Shown here piece by piece: positions 1 through 9,876 of a stretch of 64,000 bases of DNA. This DNA comes from PALSA-693 sp963702305. GTDB lineage: Bacteria; Actinomycetota; Acidimicrobiia; Acidimicrobiales; Palsa-688. Position 1 is the first letter of the stretch. Each line of letters starts with the position of its first letter. A program made the translations under genes and the position numbers. The notes under the pieces are model-generated. The model made no database searches. It saw only the letters and a list, made by a program, of their open reading frames with translations, and was not told the origin of the DNA. The stretch lies in NCBI GenBank assembly GCA_963702305.1, contig CAVPBX010000016.1, positions 1 through 64,000 on the forward strand. The letters are read 5' to 3'.

Positions 1-1
1 C

Positions 2-2218
<2,217 letters not shown>

Positions 2219-2260
2219 GTCGGAATGCTCCTTCGTTTCGGGGCGGCCACGGGCGGTTGC

Positions 2261-2998
2261 TCAGGTGCTCTGCTGGCTCATGAGCTGCGCCAGTTCCTCG
2301 GCCACCAACCGTTCGAGGTCGGGATGTCCGGCGACATGCGCCAGCTCTTCTTCGGTCAGTCCCAGCTCGCCGGCGATCTGGGCCCCTGTCTCTCCTGTCG
2401 CCCCGGAGAGCTCTGTGATCAACTCCTTGATGGCTTCGGCCATACCGGTCGGCTGGTCAGCCTGAGCGGCGCCCGCATGCTCGGCGACCGCCGCCGGGCC
2501 ACCGGCCGTGGCGGCCTGGTGTGAGCGCAGGGCGTGGGCTTGGTCCTGGCTCATCCAGTCGGATCCCGGCCTGATCGTGCGTTGGTCGTCGCTGAGGGCG
2601 AACTCGTAGGCTCCGCTGCTGTTGACCCGGTACAGCATCTGCCATCCGTCGTCCCATGCCGGCTCCGGCTCGGTTTCTCGGGCCGAGGGGGGCGGAGGCT
2701 CGGCTGCGGGGGAGGGCTCGGCAGCCGGGGGGCGCCGCGCTGTGGCGACTTCCGTAAGCCACTGCACCCGCCCGTCCACCTCCGTGGCATAGTCGAGTTC
2801 CTCCAGCAACGGGCGATGGTCGTTATCCAGGAAGCGGTACAGCTCCTCGAGCCTGGTCGGCTCCGAGTGCCACGTCGGATCCAGCCAGCCGAACAACTCG
2901 CCCAGGGATTTGCGCGCCTCCTCGATCCGGTAGTCGACGTCCCGTTCGACCAGCCACCACGGATCGCTCTCGATGGTTACAAATCGGTCCCTGTCCAC
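2261..2998 (-). CDS. Hypothetical acidic protein, 245 aa
   Basis: This is a GTG start at 2998 with a strong GGGAGGG ribosome site eight bases upstream. The N-terminal 85 residues are Trp- and acid-rich and predicted helical, with W-W and W-L-D-P-T-W motifs. A Pro/Ala/Glu-rich linker follows (about 90-120). The C-terminal 50 residues form a helical segment (E-L-G-L-T-E-E-E-L, then a hydrophobic/acid heptad pattern) that could mediate protein contacts. There is no signal peptide or membrane segment and I recognise no family. It is the first gene of a minus-strand pair with the large glycine-zipper protein, so it may be its chaperone, adaptor or antidote, but this is context only. Confidence 0.65.
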   Translation of the reverse strand: MDRDRFVTIESDPWWLVERDVDYRIEEARKSLGELFGWLDPTWHSEPTRLEELYRFLDNDHRPLLEELDYATEVDGRVQWLTEVATARRPPAAEPSPAAEPPPPSARETEPEPAWDDGWQMLYRVNSSGAYEFALSDDQRTIRPGSDWMSQDQAHALRSHQAATAGGPAAVAEHAGAAQADQPTGMAEAIKELITELSGATGETGAQIAGELGLTEEELAHVAGHPDLERLVAEELAQLMSQQST

Positions 2999-3107
2999 TG
3001 CGCCCTCCCAGCCGGTGCCGAAGCAACGACATCCTCTTCGTAGTCACTCATCGGCAGTGTGACGCCCCTCTTGCTCGCGGCCTGCTCTCCTATTTGTGCG
3101 TGACAGC

Positions 3108-3130
3108 GGTGTGCCATGCGATGGCACACC
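3108..3130. promoter_or_regulatory. Perfect 10-bp inverted repeat in divergent gap
   Basis: GGTGTGCCAT and ATGGCACACC form a perfect inverted repeat around a 3-base centre. The site lies between two genes that diverge (starts at 2998 minus and 3227 plus), so it is unlikely to be a terminator. It sits 27 bases upstream of the -35 box of the SDR promoter, a typical position for an operator or activator site. Confidence 0.55.
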
Positions 3131-3157
3131 GCATCTAAACGCGAGCGGTCGCGATTC

Positions 3158-3190
3158 TTGACTGTTCGGTCCACCATTGCTATTGTGGAC
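3158..3190 (+). promoter_or_regulatory. Sigma70-type promoter overlapped by palindrome GTCCAC-N10-GTGGAC
   Basis: TTGACT (3158-3163) and TATTGT (3181-3186) are separated by exactly 17 bases, a near-consensus housekeeping promoter. A perfect inverted repeat, GTCCAC at 3169-3174 and GTGGAC at 3185-3190, spans the spacer and the -10 box. A repressor bound there would block polymerase. The transcript would start about 35 bases before the SDR start codon at 3227. Confidence 0.6.
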
Positions 3191-3226
3191 TATATGGTCA
3201 ATAACATCCTCGTGGAGGGAGCGCGC

Positions 3227-3982
3227 ATGTCATGGTCGCTACAGGGCAAGGTTGCCCTCGTCACCGGTGGATCCCGGGGGCTGGGTGCGGCCACGGCCCG
3301 TTCCCTGGCCGATGCCGGCGCAGACGTGGCGATCACTTACATCGCCTCGGCCGACCGTGCCGCGCAGGTCGTGAGTGAATTGGAGGAGAAGGGCGTAAAG
3401 GCGGCCGCGTTCCAATCCGACCAGGCCGATGCGACACTGGCCGACCGCCTGATCGATGATGTGGTGGTCCAGTTCGGCGGTCTGGACGTACTGGTCAATA
3501 ACGCCGCCATCGGGGTGGAGTCGGGTAAGACGATCGACGATCCGAGCATCGACACCGCTGCGCTGGACCGGATGCACGCCACCAACTACACCGGTGTGAT
3601 CGCCATCATCCGCTCGGCGGCGAAGATCATGCGGGACAACGGCCGGATCGTCAACATCGGCTCGGGAATTGGTTCTCGCGCCGGGATGCCCGGCTTCGCC
3701 GATTACGCCGCGACCAAGGCCGGGCTGATTGGCTACACGAAGGGCGTCGCCCGTGACTTGGGCCGGCGTGGCATCACGGTCAATCTGGTGCAAGCCGGGC
3801 TGATGCAGACCGACATGAACCCGCCGTCCCCCGAGGCGCTCGAATACATGGTGACGGGCCTCGCCATCAAACGAGTCAGCGACCCGGCCGAGACCGCCGC
3901 GGTCATCACCTTCCTCGCCAGCCCGGTCGCCACTTACATCACGGGGGCGGTCATCGACTCCAACGGCGGCTACACCGCCTGA
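3227..3982 (+). CDS. SDR family oxidoreductase
   Basis: This is an NAD(P)-dependent short-chain dehydrogenase/reductase of 251 residues, the normal length for classical SDRs. It has the cofactor motif T-G-G-S-R-G-L-G near the N-terminus, V-N-N-A-A, a catalytic-region serine in N-I-G-S-G, and Y-A-A-T-K as the Tyr/Lys pair. The C-terminus ends in the usual G-G-x-T-A tail. I chose ATG 3227 because GGAGGG lies seven bases before it and because the promoter at 3158-3186 rules out the longer upstream frame. It is transcribed alone. The substrate is unknown; a 3-oxoacyl or steroid/alcohol substrate is typical of this group. Confidence 0.88.
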   Translation: MSWSLQGKVALVTGGSRGLGAATARSLADAGADVAITYIASADRAAQVVSELEEKGVKAAAFQSDQADATLADRLIDDVVVQFGGLDVLVNNAAIGVESGKTIDDPSIDTAALDRMHATNYTGVIAIIRSAAKIMRDNGRIVNIGSGIGSRAGMPGFADYAATKAGLIGYTKGVARDLGRRGITVNLVQAGLMQTDMNPPSPEALEYMVTGLAIKRVSDPAETAAVITFLASPVATYITGAVIDSNGGYTA

Positions 3983-3984
3983 CT

Positions 3985-4000
3985 AGTGGGATGCGCCACT
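3985..4000. terminator. Possible weak bidirectional terminator hairpin
   Basis: AGTGG and CCACT form a 5-bp stem with a 6-base loop just after the stop of the SDR gene, in the gap between it and the convergent histone-like gene. The stem is short and lacks a T-tract, so the call is tentative. Confidence 0.25.
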
Positions 4001-4072
4001 CTGCGTGGATTGTCGAGTTGTGATGGAATATGGCCTGGCGAAGCCGAACCGCATCGCCGGGGTGGTGTTGTA

Positions 4073-4694
4073 TCAGCCTCGCGTCCGTGGAATGCCAGCC
4101 CGGCGTAGAACCTTGGCGTCCACCCCCGCCGCTCGCCACGCCGAGTAGGTCAGCCCCTTCCGCCGCCCGTAGCCGAGGGCCGCCCTCACAAACCCTTCCT
4201 CAAGTGGTCCCAGATCGACGGCGTGCCCCCTGGCTGCCAGCTCGGCTTCGAGGTCCAATCGTTCCTGAGCCAGATGCACTCTCGACAACGGGTCCGCGTT
4301 CGGGAAGGCGGATCTCGATCTGATGCAGTCGGGCCTCGATGCCATCGGGTGTGCGCTTGCGGCCTCGCTTCGGTTTGTGGGCCTCCAGCGCCTCGAGGTA
4401 ACGGCGCACCACTCGACTCTCTTCCCGTCCGACCGCCAGCGCCTGCTTGTGCTCGGCTGACATTGGCGCCTTCGCCAGCCCACCAGCCGCCGATGCCGCG
4501 GACACGGGAGCGACCGATTTCGCGGCCGCTTTCTTTGTGACCGACCGAGGCCGTTTGGCGGCAGTCGCCGATGACCGGCGGGCGGCGGACTTACGGGCGG
4601 CGGACTTGCGGGGCGTCGATTTGCGGGGCGTCGATTTGCGGGGCGTCGATTTGCGGGGCGTCGAGTTCGCTGCCATCTGAGAAGTATCGCGCAT
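4073..4694 (-). pseudogene. Histone-H1-like basic DNA-binding protein, frameshifted
   Basis: From the start at 4694 (or ATG 4676) the frame gives a Lys/Arg/Ser/Ala-rich N-terminus with four S-T-P-R-K repeats and A-A-R-K/A-A-K-R runs. This resembles the basic tails of actinobacterial histone-like proteins. A conserved helical domain follows (S-A-E-H-K-Q-A-L-A-V-G-R-x-E-S-R, then K-R-G-R-K-R-T-P-D). The continuation, A-D-P-L-S-R-V-H-L-A-Q-E-R-L-D-L-E-A-E-L, is found only in the next frame, which stays open to 4073. One extra base near 4302-4306 explains the break. Corrected, the protein has about 206 residues and ends in a K-G-L-T-Y-S-A-W-R segment. It probably compacts or coats DNA; the identification rests on composition and motifs. 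Confidence 0.7.
4606..4665. repeat. Four tandem copies of a 15-bp coding repeat
   Basis: The unit TTGCGGGGCGTCGAT occurs at 4606-4620, 4621-4635, 4636-4650 and 4651-4665, the last with one changed base. It encodes the S-T-P-R-K pentapeptide repeats of the histone-like protein on the minus strand. Near-perfect nucleotide identity implies recent expansion and makes copy number likely to vary between strains. Confidence 0.9.
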
Positions 4695-4792
4695 TGACTT
4701 CTGCGTCCATCGTCATTGCGACGAGTCGATCGGTTCGCACAGGCTCCGGGCGGGGATCCCGTCCGGGAGGGGATCAAACTACGCTGGTCCGG

Positions 4793-5512
4793 ATGAGGGC
4801 CTCAGAGCAGTCGGCCCCGCCAGCGGCTTCCCTCCGCCGGCGGGAGTCCGAGCAGGTCAATGGCTCGAGGCGGGACGAGATCCTGGTGGCGGCGGCCAGG
4901 CTGTTCGCCGACGTCGGGTACGAAAACACCACGATGACCGATATCGCCCGGGCGGCCGGGCTCGATCAGTCCTCTCTCTACTACTGGTTCCGGCGCAAGG
5001 AGTTGATCCTCCAGGCGACCCTCTCGGTCAACCGGCTGCCGGTCGAGTTCCTCGAACGGATCTCGGCTGAGGAGGGGTCGCCGGTCTTGAAGCTGTACCG
5101 CCTTTTGCGGTTCGACATCTACCAGCTGTGCTCCTCGCCCTTCGACATCAACGAGGTCGAGCGCCAGGCGGAGCGGCAACCGGATGTGTTCAAGGCCTAC
5201 TGGCGGGACAACCAGGAACTGTTCGAAGGCGTCTGCCACCTCATCGAAGTGGGCATCGAGTCGAAAGAACTCATCGACTGCGACTCCACGTTGGCCGCGC
5301 TCACGCTGCTGTCGACCCACGAGGGGATTCAGAAGCGGTTCCGGTACCAGAGCAGGCACAAGACCTCCCGGGACAGCCCGTTCGTCTACCCCCGGCTGTC
5401 CGCCAAGGACGTTGCGGTGTCGGTGGCCGCGACCTCCGTCCGAGCCCTGCTGCGCCGGTCGGGAGACCTGGACAGGATCACGGCTCAGGCGTCGTCGTTC
5501 GAAGACTTCTAA
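4793..5512 (+). CDS. TetR/AcrR family transcriptional regulator
   Basis: This 239-residue protein has the TetR helix-turn-helix at about residues 25-70: R-D-E-I-L-x-A-A-A-R-L-F, then T-M-T-D-I-A-R-A-A-G and S-S-L-Y-Y-W-F-x-x-K. The rest is a helical ligand-binding domain with no recognisable ligand class. It lies directly upstream of, and on the same strand as, the 11-gene run starting at 5624. The palindrome at 5561-5575 falls between them and is the obvious candidate target. No convincing ribosome site precedes ATG 4793, so the start is moderately certain. Confidence 0.88.
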   Translation: MRASEQSAPPAASLRRRESEQVNGSRRDEILVAAARLFADVGYENTTMTDIARAAGLDQSSLYYWFRRKELILQATLSVNRLPVEFLERISAEEGSPVLKLYRLLRFDIYQLCSSPFDINEVERQAERQPDVFKAYWRDNQELFEGVCHLIEVGIESKELIDCDSTLAALTLLSTHEGIQKRFRYQSRHKTSRDSPFVYPRLSAKDVAVSVAATSVRALLRRSGDLDRITAQASSFEDF

Positions 5513-5560
5513 GTCGCGGCCCCCCACGCGGGAGCGCTGGTTAATCTTCGTGTAACAATT

Positions 5561-5575
5561 TCAATACAGTATTGA
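5561..5575. promoter_or_regulatory. Perfect palindrome TCAATAC-A-GTATTGA, candidate TetR operator
   Basis: This is a 15-bp perfect inverted repeat (7-bp arms, one central base) in the 111-base gap between the TetR gene and the first gene of the operon. Its AT-rich sequence stands out against the local GC-rich background. A TTGACA-like hexamer (5572-5577) overlaps its right arm but has no good -10 partner at normal spacing. The half-site TCAATAC recurs at 43165-43171. Confidence 0.6.
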
Positions 5576-5623
5576 CACGCGGCGGTAGCGAGCCCGAAAC
5601 GCGTCGTTCGTAGGGTCAGGTAC

Positions 5624-6556
5624 ATGCCAGCCCCGACTGCGCAACTGACCCCGGTCAACGTGGGGCCGCTACCGATCGACCCGGAAGTCGACGCCGCCGT
5701 GCGGCACAACGGCGGGACCGAAGTAGGCCCCGGCGAGGCCCAGGTGATGATCTGGCAGGGCCACTCGGGCGAGGGTTTCGCGGCATGGCTCGCGGCCGCT
5801 CCCTCCGCCGAGTGGGTCCAGCTCCCGTCAGCCGGGATCGACTGGCTCTTCGACCAGGACCTGTACCGGTCCGGGATCACGTGGACGTGTGCCAAGGGCG
5901 CCTTCGGTGATGCTGTGGCCGAACTGGCTCTAGGGCTGCTCATCGCCGGGTTTCGCTCCATCGGTGTCTATTCGCGAGCCGGCAGGTGGCTTCCCGAGCA
6001 GGGCCGGACCCTGAGCGGAAGCCACGTGGCCATCCTGGGGGCGGGCGGAATCGCCACGGCCCTCCTCGCGCGGCTGAAGCCGTTCGGCGTCGAAACGTCG
6101 GTCGTCCGCCGGGACCCGCGGCCGGTCCCGCTCGCCGACCGGGTGGTCACGATGGACGAGCTTCCCAAGGTGTTGTCCGCGGCCGACGCGGTCGTCCTCG
6201 CCTTACCCCTTACGGTGGCTACGCGCGGGGTGATCGGGGCGGGGGAGTTGGCGGCGATGAAGCCCGACGCCTGGTTGGTCAACGTCGGGCGCGGGCCGCT
6301 CGTCGACACCTCCGCACTCCTGAACGCGCTCTCGGACGGGTCGATCGGCGGGGCGGCCCTCGACGTGACGGACCCCGAGCCGCTGCCGGAGGGACATGGC
6401 CTGTGGGCCCTGCCGAACGTGATCGTGACCCCTCACGTGGGAGCGACGGCCCCGATGTCAGCAGGACCCTTCTCCCATCTTGTGGGCGAGAACCTGCGCA
6501 GATGGCGATCGGGCGCACCGCTCCTCGGACTGGTGGACGCCGATGCCGGATACTGA
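5624..6556 (+). CDS. D-isomer-specific 2-hydroxyacid dehydrogenase family protein
   Basis: This 310-residue, presumably cytosolic NAD(P)-dependent enzyme interconverts 2-hydroxy and 2-keto acids. The nucleotide-binding motif G-A-G-G-I-A is at 139-144. The family's catalytic set is visible as Arg223 (V-G-R-G), Glu252 (D-P-E-P) and His271 (T-P-H-V-G). The N-terminal half is poorly conserved and I cannot assign a substrate; glyoxylate/hydroxypyruvate-type reductases look similar. It opens the operon, and its stop overlaps the start of the aldo/keto reductase by 14 bases. Confidence 0.85.
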   Translation: MPAPTAQLTPVNVGPLPIDPEVDAAVRHNGGTEVGPGEAQVMIWQGHSGEGFAAWLAAAPSAEWVQLPSAGIDWLFDQDLYRSGITWTCAKGAFGDAVAELALGLLIAGFRSIGVYSRAGRWLPEQGRTLSGSHVAILGAGGIATALLARLKPFGVETSVVRRDPRPVPLADRVVTMDELPKVLSAADAVVLALPLTVATRGVIGAGELAAMKPDAWLVNVGRGPLVDTSALLNALSDGSIGGAALDVTDPEPLPEGHGLWALPNVIVTPHVGATAPMSAGPFSHLVGENLRRWRSGAPLLGLVDADAGY

Positions 6557-7577
6557 CGGGCTGGTCGCGCTGGGGTCGTCGGGCCTCTCGATCACCCAGG
6601 TCGGGCTGGGGGCCTGGGCCTTGGGCGGTCCGGGCTGGGCTTGGTCGTGGGGCCCGCAAGACGACGACGTCTCCGTGGCCACCATCCATTCGGCGCTCGA
6701 GTTGGGCATCAACTGGATCGATACGGCAGCCGAATACGGGCTTGGCCACTCGGAGGAGGTGGTCGGCCGGGCCATTGCCGCGCTTCCCTCAGCCGATCGG
6801 CCGTATGTGTTCACCAAGTGCGGGATGGTATGGGACCCAGACGACCCGATGGCCGAGGCCCGCCCGATCGCGACGGCCCAGTCGGTGCGGGCCGAGTGCG
6901 AGGCGTCCCTCCGTCGGCTGGGCGTCGAGTGCATCGATCTCCTGCAGGTCCACTGGCCACCCGAGTCGGGTACACCCGTCGAGGAGTATTGGGAAACGTT
7001 GGTCGCCCTCCGTCAGGAAGGCAAGATCCGGGCGGCCGGGCTCTCCAATCACGATGTTTCACAGCTGGACCGGGCCGAGGCGGTCGGCCACGTCGACTCT
7101 CTCCAACCACCCTTCTCGATGATCGACCGGGCGGCCGGGGCGGATGTCATCCCGTGGTGCTTCGAGCACGCCACCGGCGTGATCGTCTACAGCCCCCTGC
7201 ATTCGGGGCTGCTGACCGGCCAGTTCAGCGCCGAGCGGGTGGCCGCGTTGCCGATCGGTGACTGGCGCCGTGCATCCCCGGACTTCACGGACCGTTTAGA
7301 TGCCAACCTTGAGCTGGCTGCCGGAGTGGCGGCCTTGGCCGACGAGATCGGGACCACCGCCTCCGCATTGGCGGTGGCTTGGGTGATGGCCTGGCCCGGC
7401 GTCAGCGGCGCCATCGTGGGCGCCCGCTCCCCAGCTCAAATCGACGCCTGGATCGGTGCGGGCGAACTGCGCCTCTCAGCCGATGTCCTGGATCGTCTGG
7501 CGTCGCTCGTCACCGAATCAGTCGCCGGCCGTGGCCCCGTTCGCCCACCCGACCGGCGACTCACCGCGCCGAGATAG
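6543..7577 (+). CDS. Aldo/keto reductase
   Basis: This 344-residue NADPH-dependent oxidoreductase has the (beta/alpha)8 fold. The catalytic tetrad is present: Asp60, Tyr65 (A-A-E-Y-G), Lys92 (F-T-K-C-G) and His137 (Q-V-H-W). The C-terminus has the G-A-R-S-P-x-Q-I cofactor-binding signature of the bacterial AKR groups that include sugar and potassium-channel beta-like members. ATG 6543 was chosen because upstream sequence belongs to the preceding gene. It overlaps that gene and is probably translationally coupled to it. It likely reduces, or in reverse oxidises, an aldehyde, sugar or lactol in the same pathway. Confidence 0.9.
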   Translation: MPDTDGLVALGSSGLSITQVGLGAWALGGPGWAWSWGPQDDDVSVATIHSALELGINWIDTAAEYGLGHSEEVVGRAIAALPSADRPYVFTKCGMVWDPDDPMAEARPIATAQSVRAECEASLRRLGVECIDLLQVHWPPESGTPVEEYWETLVALRQEGKIRAAGLSNHDVSQLDRAEAVGHVDSLQPPFSMIDRAAGADVIPWCFEHATGVIVYSPLHSGLLTGQFSAERVAALPIGDWRRASPDFTDRLDANLELAAGVAALADEIGTTASALAVAWVMAWPGVSGAIVGARSPAQIDAWIGAGELRLSADVLDRLASLVTESVAGRGPVRPPDRRLTAPR

Positions 7578-7593
7578 AAGAAGGAGGACGTCG

Positions 7594-8418
7594 TTGTACC
7601 CGACATGGACCCAAGGAACCGTCTACCCCTGGATGACCTGGGAGGAGATCCGTGACGCCGCGGCCGCCTCCTGTCCGATCGTGGTGCCGGTGGGGTCGAC
7701 GGAGCAGCACGGGCGCCACCTGCCGGTCTGCACCGACTGGGTGCTCCCCACCGAGATCGCTCGCCGTGCCAACGAAGCTCGGCCCGTCGTCGTCGGGCCG
7801 ACGGTGCCCTTCGGTTACCGCTCGCGCCCGGGTAGCGGTGGGGGTCAACACTTCCCCGGGACTGTGTCGCTGCGGGCCACGACCTTCATGGCGGTCGTAG
7901 AGGACGTGCTTTCCGAACTGGTCCGGGGCGGCTTCCGCCACATCGTCCTGTACAACTGGCATTTCGAGAACGTCGGCTTCGTGTACGAAGCCGCCTGCCT
8001 GGTATCCGAGCGCCTCCCCGAAGCCAGGATCGTGGTGGTGGAGGATGCCATGCCGCCGTTCTCGGAGGCGGAGTCGGCCTACCTCTGGCCGGACGGCTTC
8101 CCCGGACTGGCGCTGGAGCACGCAGCGGTCATCGAGACCTCCCTGTGGATGCACCTCGACCCCACCGCGGTCAGGACCGACCGGATGACTCCGGACGGGC
8201 CGAGGCGTCACCCCCCCTACGACGTGCTCCCGATCGACCGCACCATGACCACTGCGAGCGGGTCGTTGTCGTCGCCGCTCGGGTCGTCACACGCCAAGGG
8301 GGAGATGCTCGTGAAGCGGACGGTGGATCACCTGGTTGCGATCCTCGACGCCGAGTTCCCACGGGCTGCCAGCGCGGTTCCCACGGTCGAGTCGGTTCTG
8401 TCCGGACAGGCGTCGTGA
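7594..8418 (+). CDS. Creatininase family amidohydrolase with full metal site
   Basis: This 274-residue metal-dependent hydrolase starts at TTG 7594, picked because AAGGAGGA (7581-7588) sits five bases before it. The residues that bind the two metals in Pseudomonas creatininase (Glu34, His36, Asp45, His120, Glu122) are all present here as Glu37, His39, Asp48, His123 and Glu125, a constant offset of three. The N-W-H-F-E-N motif follows creatininase proper rather than the N-G-H-G-G-N form of FAPy deformylases and MftE-type relatives. It should open a cyclic amide or hydrolyse a linear C-N bond. No creatinase or sarcosine-oxidase gene is nearby, so creatinine itself is not the assured substrate. 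It is the third gene of the operon and overlaps the next by four bases. Confidence 0.85.
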   Translation: MYPTWTQGTVYPWMTWEEIRDAAAASCPIVVPVGSTEQHGRHLPVCTDWVLPTEIARRANEARPVVVGPTVPFGYRSRPGSGGGQHFPGTVSLRATTFMAVVEDVLSELVRGGFRHIVLYNWHFENVGFVYEAACLVSERLPEARIVVVEDAMPPFSEAESAYLWPDGFPGLALEHAAVIETSLWMHLDPTAVRTDRMTPDGPRRHPPYDVLPIDRTMTTASGSLSSPLGSSHAKGEMLVKRTVDHLVAILDAEFPRAASAVPTVESVLSGQAS

Positions 8419-9128
8419 CCGTTCAAGTGGCGCTCGTCACCGGCGGTGCGACCGGTATCGGCCAGGCGACCGTATTCGAGTTGGCCAAGCGGGGATACCA
8501 GGTGGTCGTCAACCACTTCGGACAGCCGGAAGACGCCTCCCGACTCGCCGACGACGTCGGCGGCTTGGCCTTCGACGCCGACGTCGCCGACGTGGAGGAG
8601 GTGGCGGTGATGGTACGACACGTCGAGGAGCACCTCGGCCCGATCGCCGTCGTCGTGTGCTGCGCCGGCTTCGACCACGAGCTGTCCCTGGCTGAAACCG
8701 ACGACGACGTCTGGGAGCGGTCGCTACGGGTGATGCTGGGCGGCTGTCTCCACCTGATCGCAGCGGTCTCCCCGTATATGCGGGCCCGCCGCTCCGGGTC
8801 GGTCGTCACGGTGTCCTCCGAGCTCGCCCTCACCGGGGACAGCGGGCACGTCGCCTACGTGGCCGCCAAGGCCGCCATCTTGGGGCTCACCCGGGCGGCG
8901 GCGCGGGAGTTGGCGCCGGCTGGGATCCGGGTCAACTCCGTTGCACCGGGCCCGACCGACACTGCAATGCTCACCAAGCGCTGGCGGGTCCCTGAGTACC
9001 TGGCGCAGATCCCCCTCGGACGTTTCGGCGACCCTGAGGAACTGGCCACGTCGATCGTAAACGTGGCTGAGGACACCTGGACCACGGGCCAGGTGTACTC
9101 GCCCAACGGAGGGATCGTCATCCAATGA
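8415..9128 (+). CDS. SDR family oxidoreductase
   Basis: This 237-residue classical SDR starts at GTG 8415 in a GTGA overlap with the creatininase stop. The cofactor motif is T-G-G-A-T-G-I-G, the active-site serine lies in T-V-S-S-E and the Tyr/Lys pair is Y-V-A-A-K. The usual N-N-A-G structural motif is replaced by C-C-A-G. That is unusual, because the lost Asn normally stabilises the central sheet and the proton relay. It ends in an ATGA overlap with the following SDR, so the two are very probably co-translated and may act on successive hydroxyls of one substrate. Confidence 0.87.
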   Translation: MTVQVALVTGGATGIGQATVFELAKRGYQVVVNHFGQPEDASRLADDVGGLAFDADVADVEEVAVMVRHVEEHLGPIAVVVCCAGFDHELSLAETDDDVWERSLRVMLGGCLHLIAAVSPYMRARRSGSVVTVSSELALTGDSGHVAYVAAKAAILGLTRAAARELAPAGIRVNSVAPGPTDTAMLTKRWRVPEYLAQIPLGRFGDPEELATSIVNVAEDTWTTGQVYSPNGGIVIQ

Positions 9129-9821
9129 GGGTGGCGCTGGTGACGGGGGCCGCCGGGGGGCTGGGCCGAGAGCTGGTGGCGGGCCTCGAGCGCGACGGCT
9201 GGGCGGTGGCGGCCAGCGACCTGCCCGGAACCGGGATGCCGTTCGACGCCGACCTTCGCGACGGAGAGGCGTGCGGCCATCTGGTGGAACGGGTCATCGC
9301 CGAGCACTCCCGCCTCGATCTGCTGGTCAACAACGCCGCGACCATGTACCACGGCCTTTTGGACCTGGCCGACCTGGACCGGTGGTGGGACACGATATCG
9401 GTCAACCTGTCGGCCCCATTCCGCCTGGCGCGGCGCCGCATCTGCAGAGCTGCGTCGGACCGGAGGCCAGATCATCAACGTGGCGTCCATCATGGCGTTC
9501 AGCGCCGACCCGGGCTTCAGCGCTTACTGCGCCAGTAAAAGCGGGCTGGTGGGGCTCACCAAAGCCCTGGCGCGTGAGATGGCGCCCGACGTCCGGGTCA
9601 ACGCCATCGCGCCGGGTCACATCGACACGCCTCAGCAGGCCATCGACGCCGAGGTCGCCGGCCTGACACGCGGGCAGCTGTATGACTCCTACGCCGAGAT
9701 CATCCCCGTCGGCCGCATCCTCACTCCGGCCGAGGTGGCCCGGCTCGCCGTGTTCCTGGCCAACGAGACCGGGTTCACCGGCTCATGCGTGCATCAAAAC
9801 GGCGGCCTACTCATGGTCTGA
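9125..9821 (+). pseudogene. SDR family oxidoreductase, frameshifted
   Basis: The first frame gives T-G-A-A-G-G-L-G and V-N-N-A-A but loses similarity after F-R-L-A-R. The frame one base on continues as R-R-T-G-G-Q-I-I-N-V-A-S, then Y-C-A-S-K (catalytic Tyr/Lys), A-P-G-H-I-D-T and the normal SDR end at 9821. Removing one base in the GC-rich stretch 9428-9440 gives an uninterrupted protein of 231 residues, the standard SDR length. The region is otherwise intact and lies inside a tight operon, so a sequencing error or very recent mutation is as likely as true decay. ATG 9125 overlaps the preceding stop. Confidence 0.82.
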
Positions 9822-9876
9822 CGGAATCGCCGACCCACCAATACTCCGAATGAACCACCACCGAGACGGATCGATC

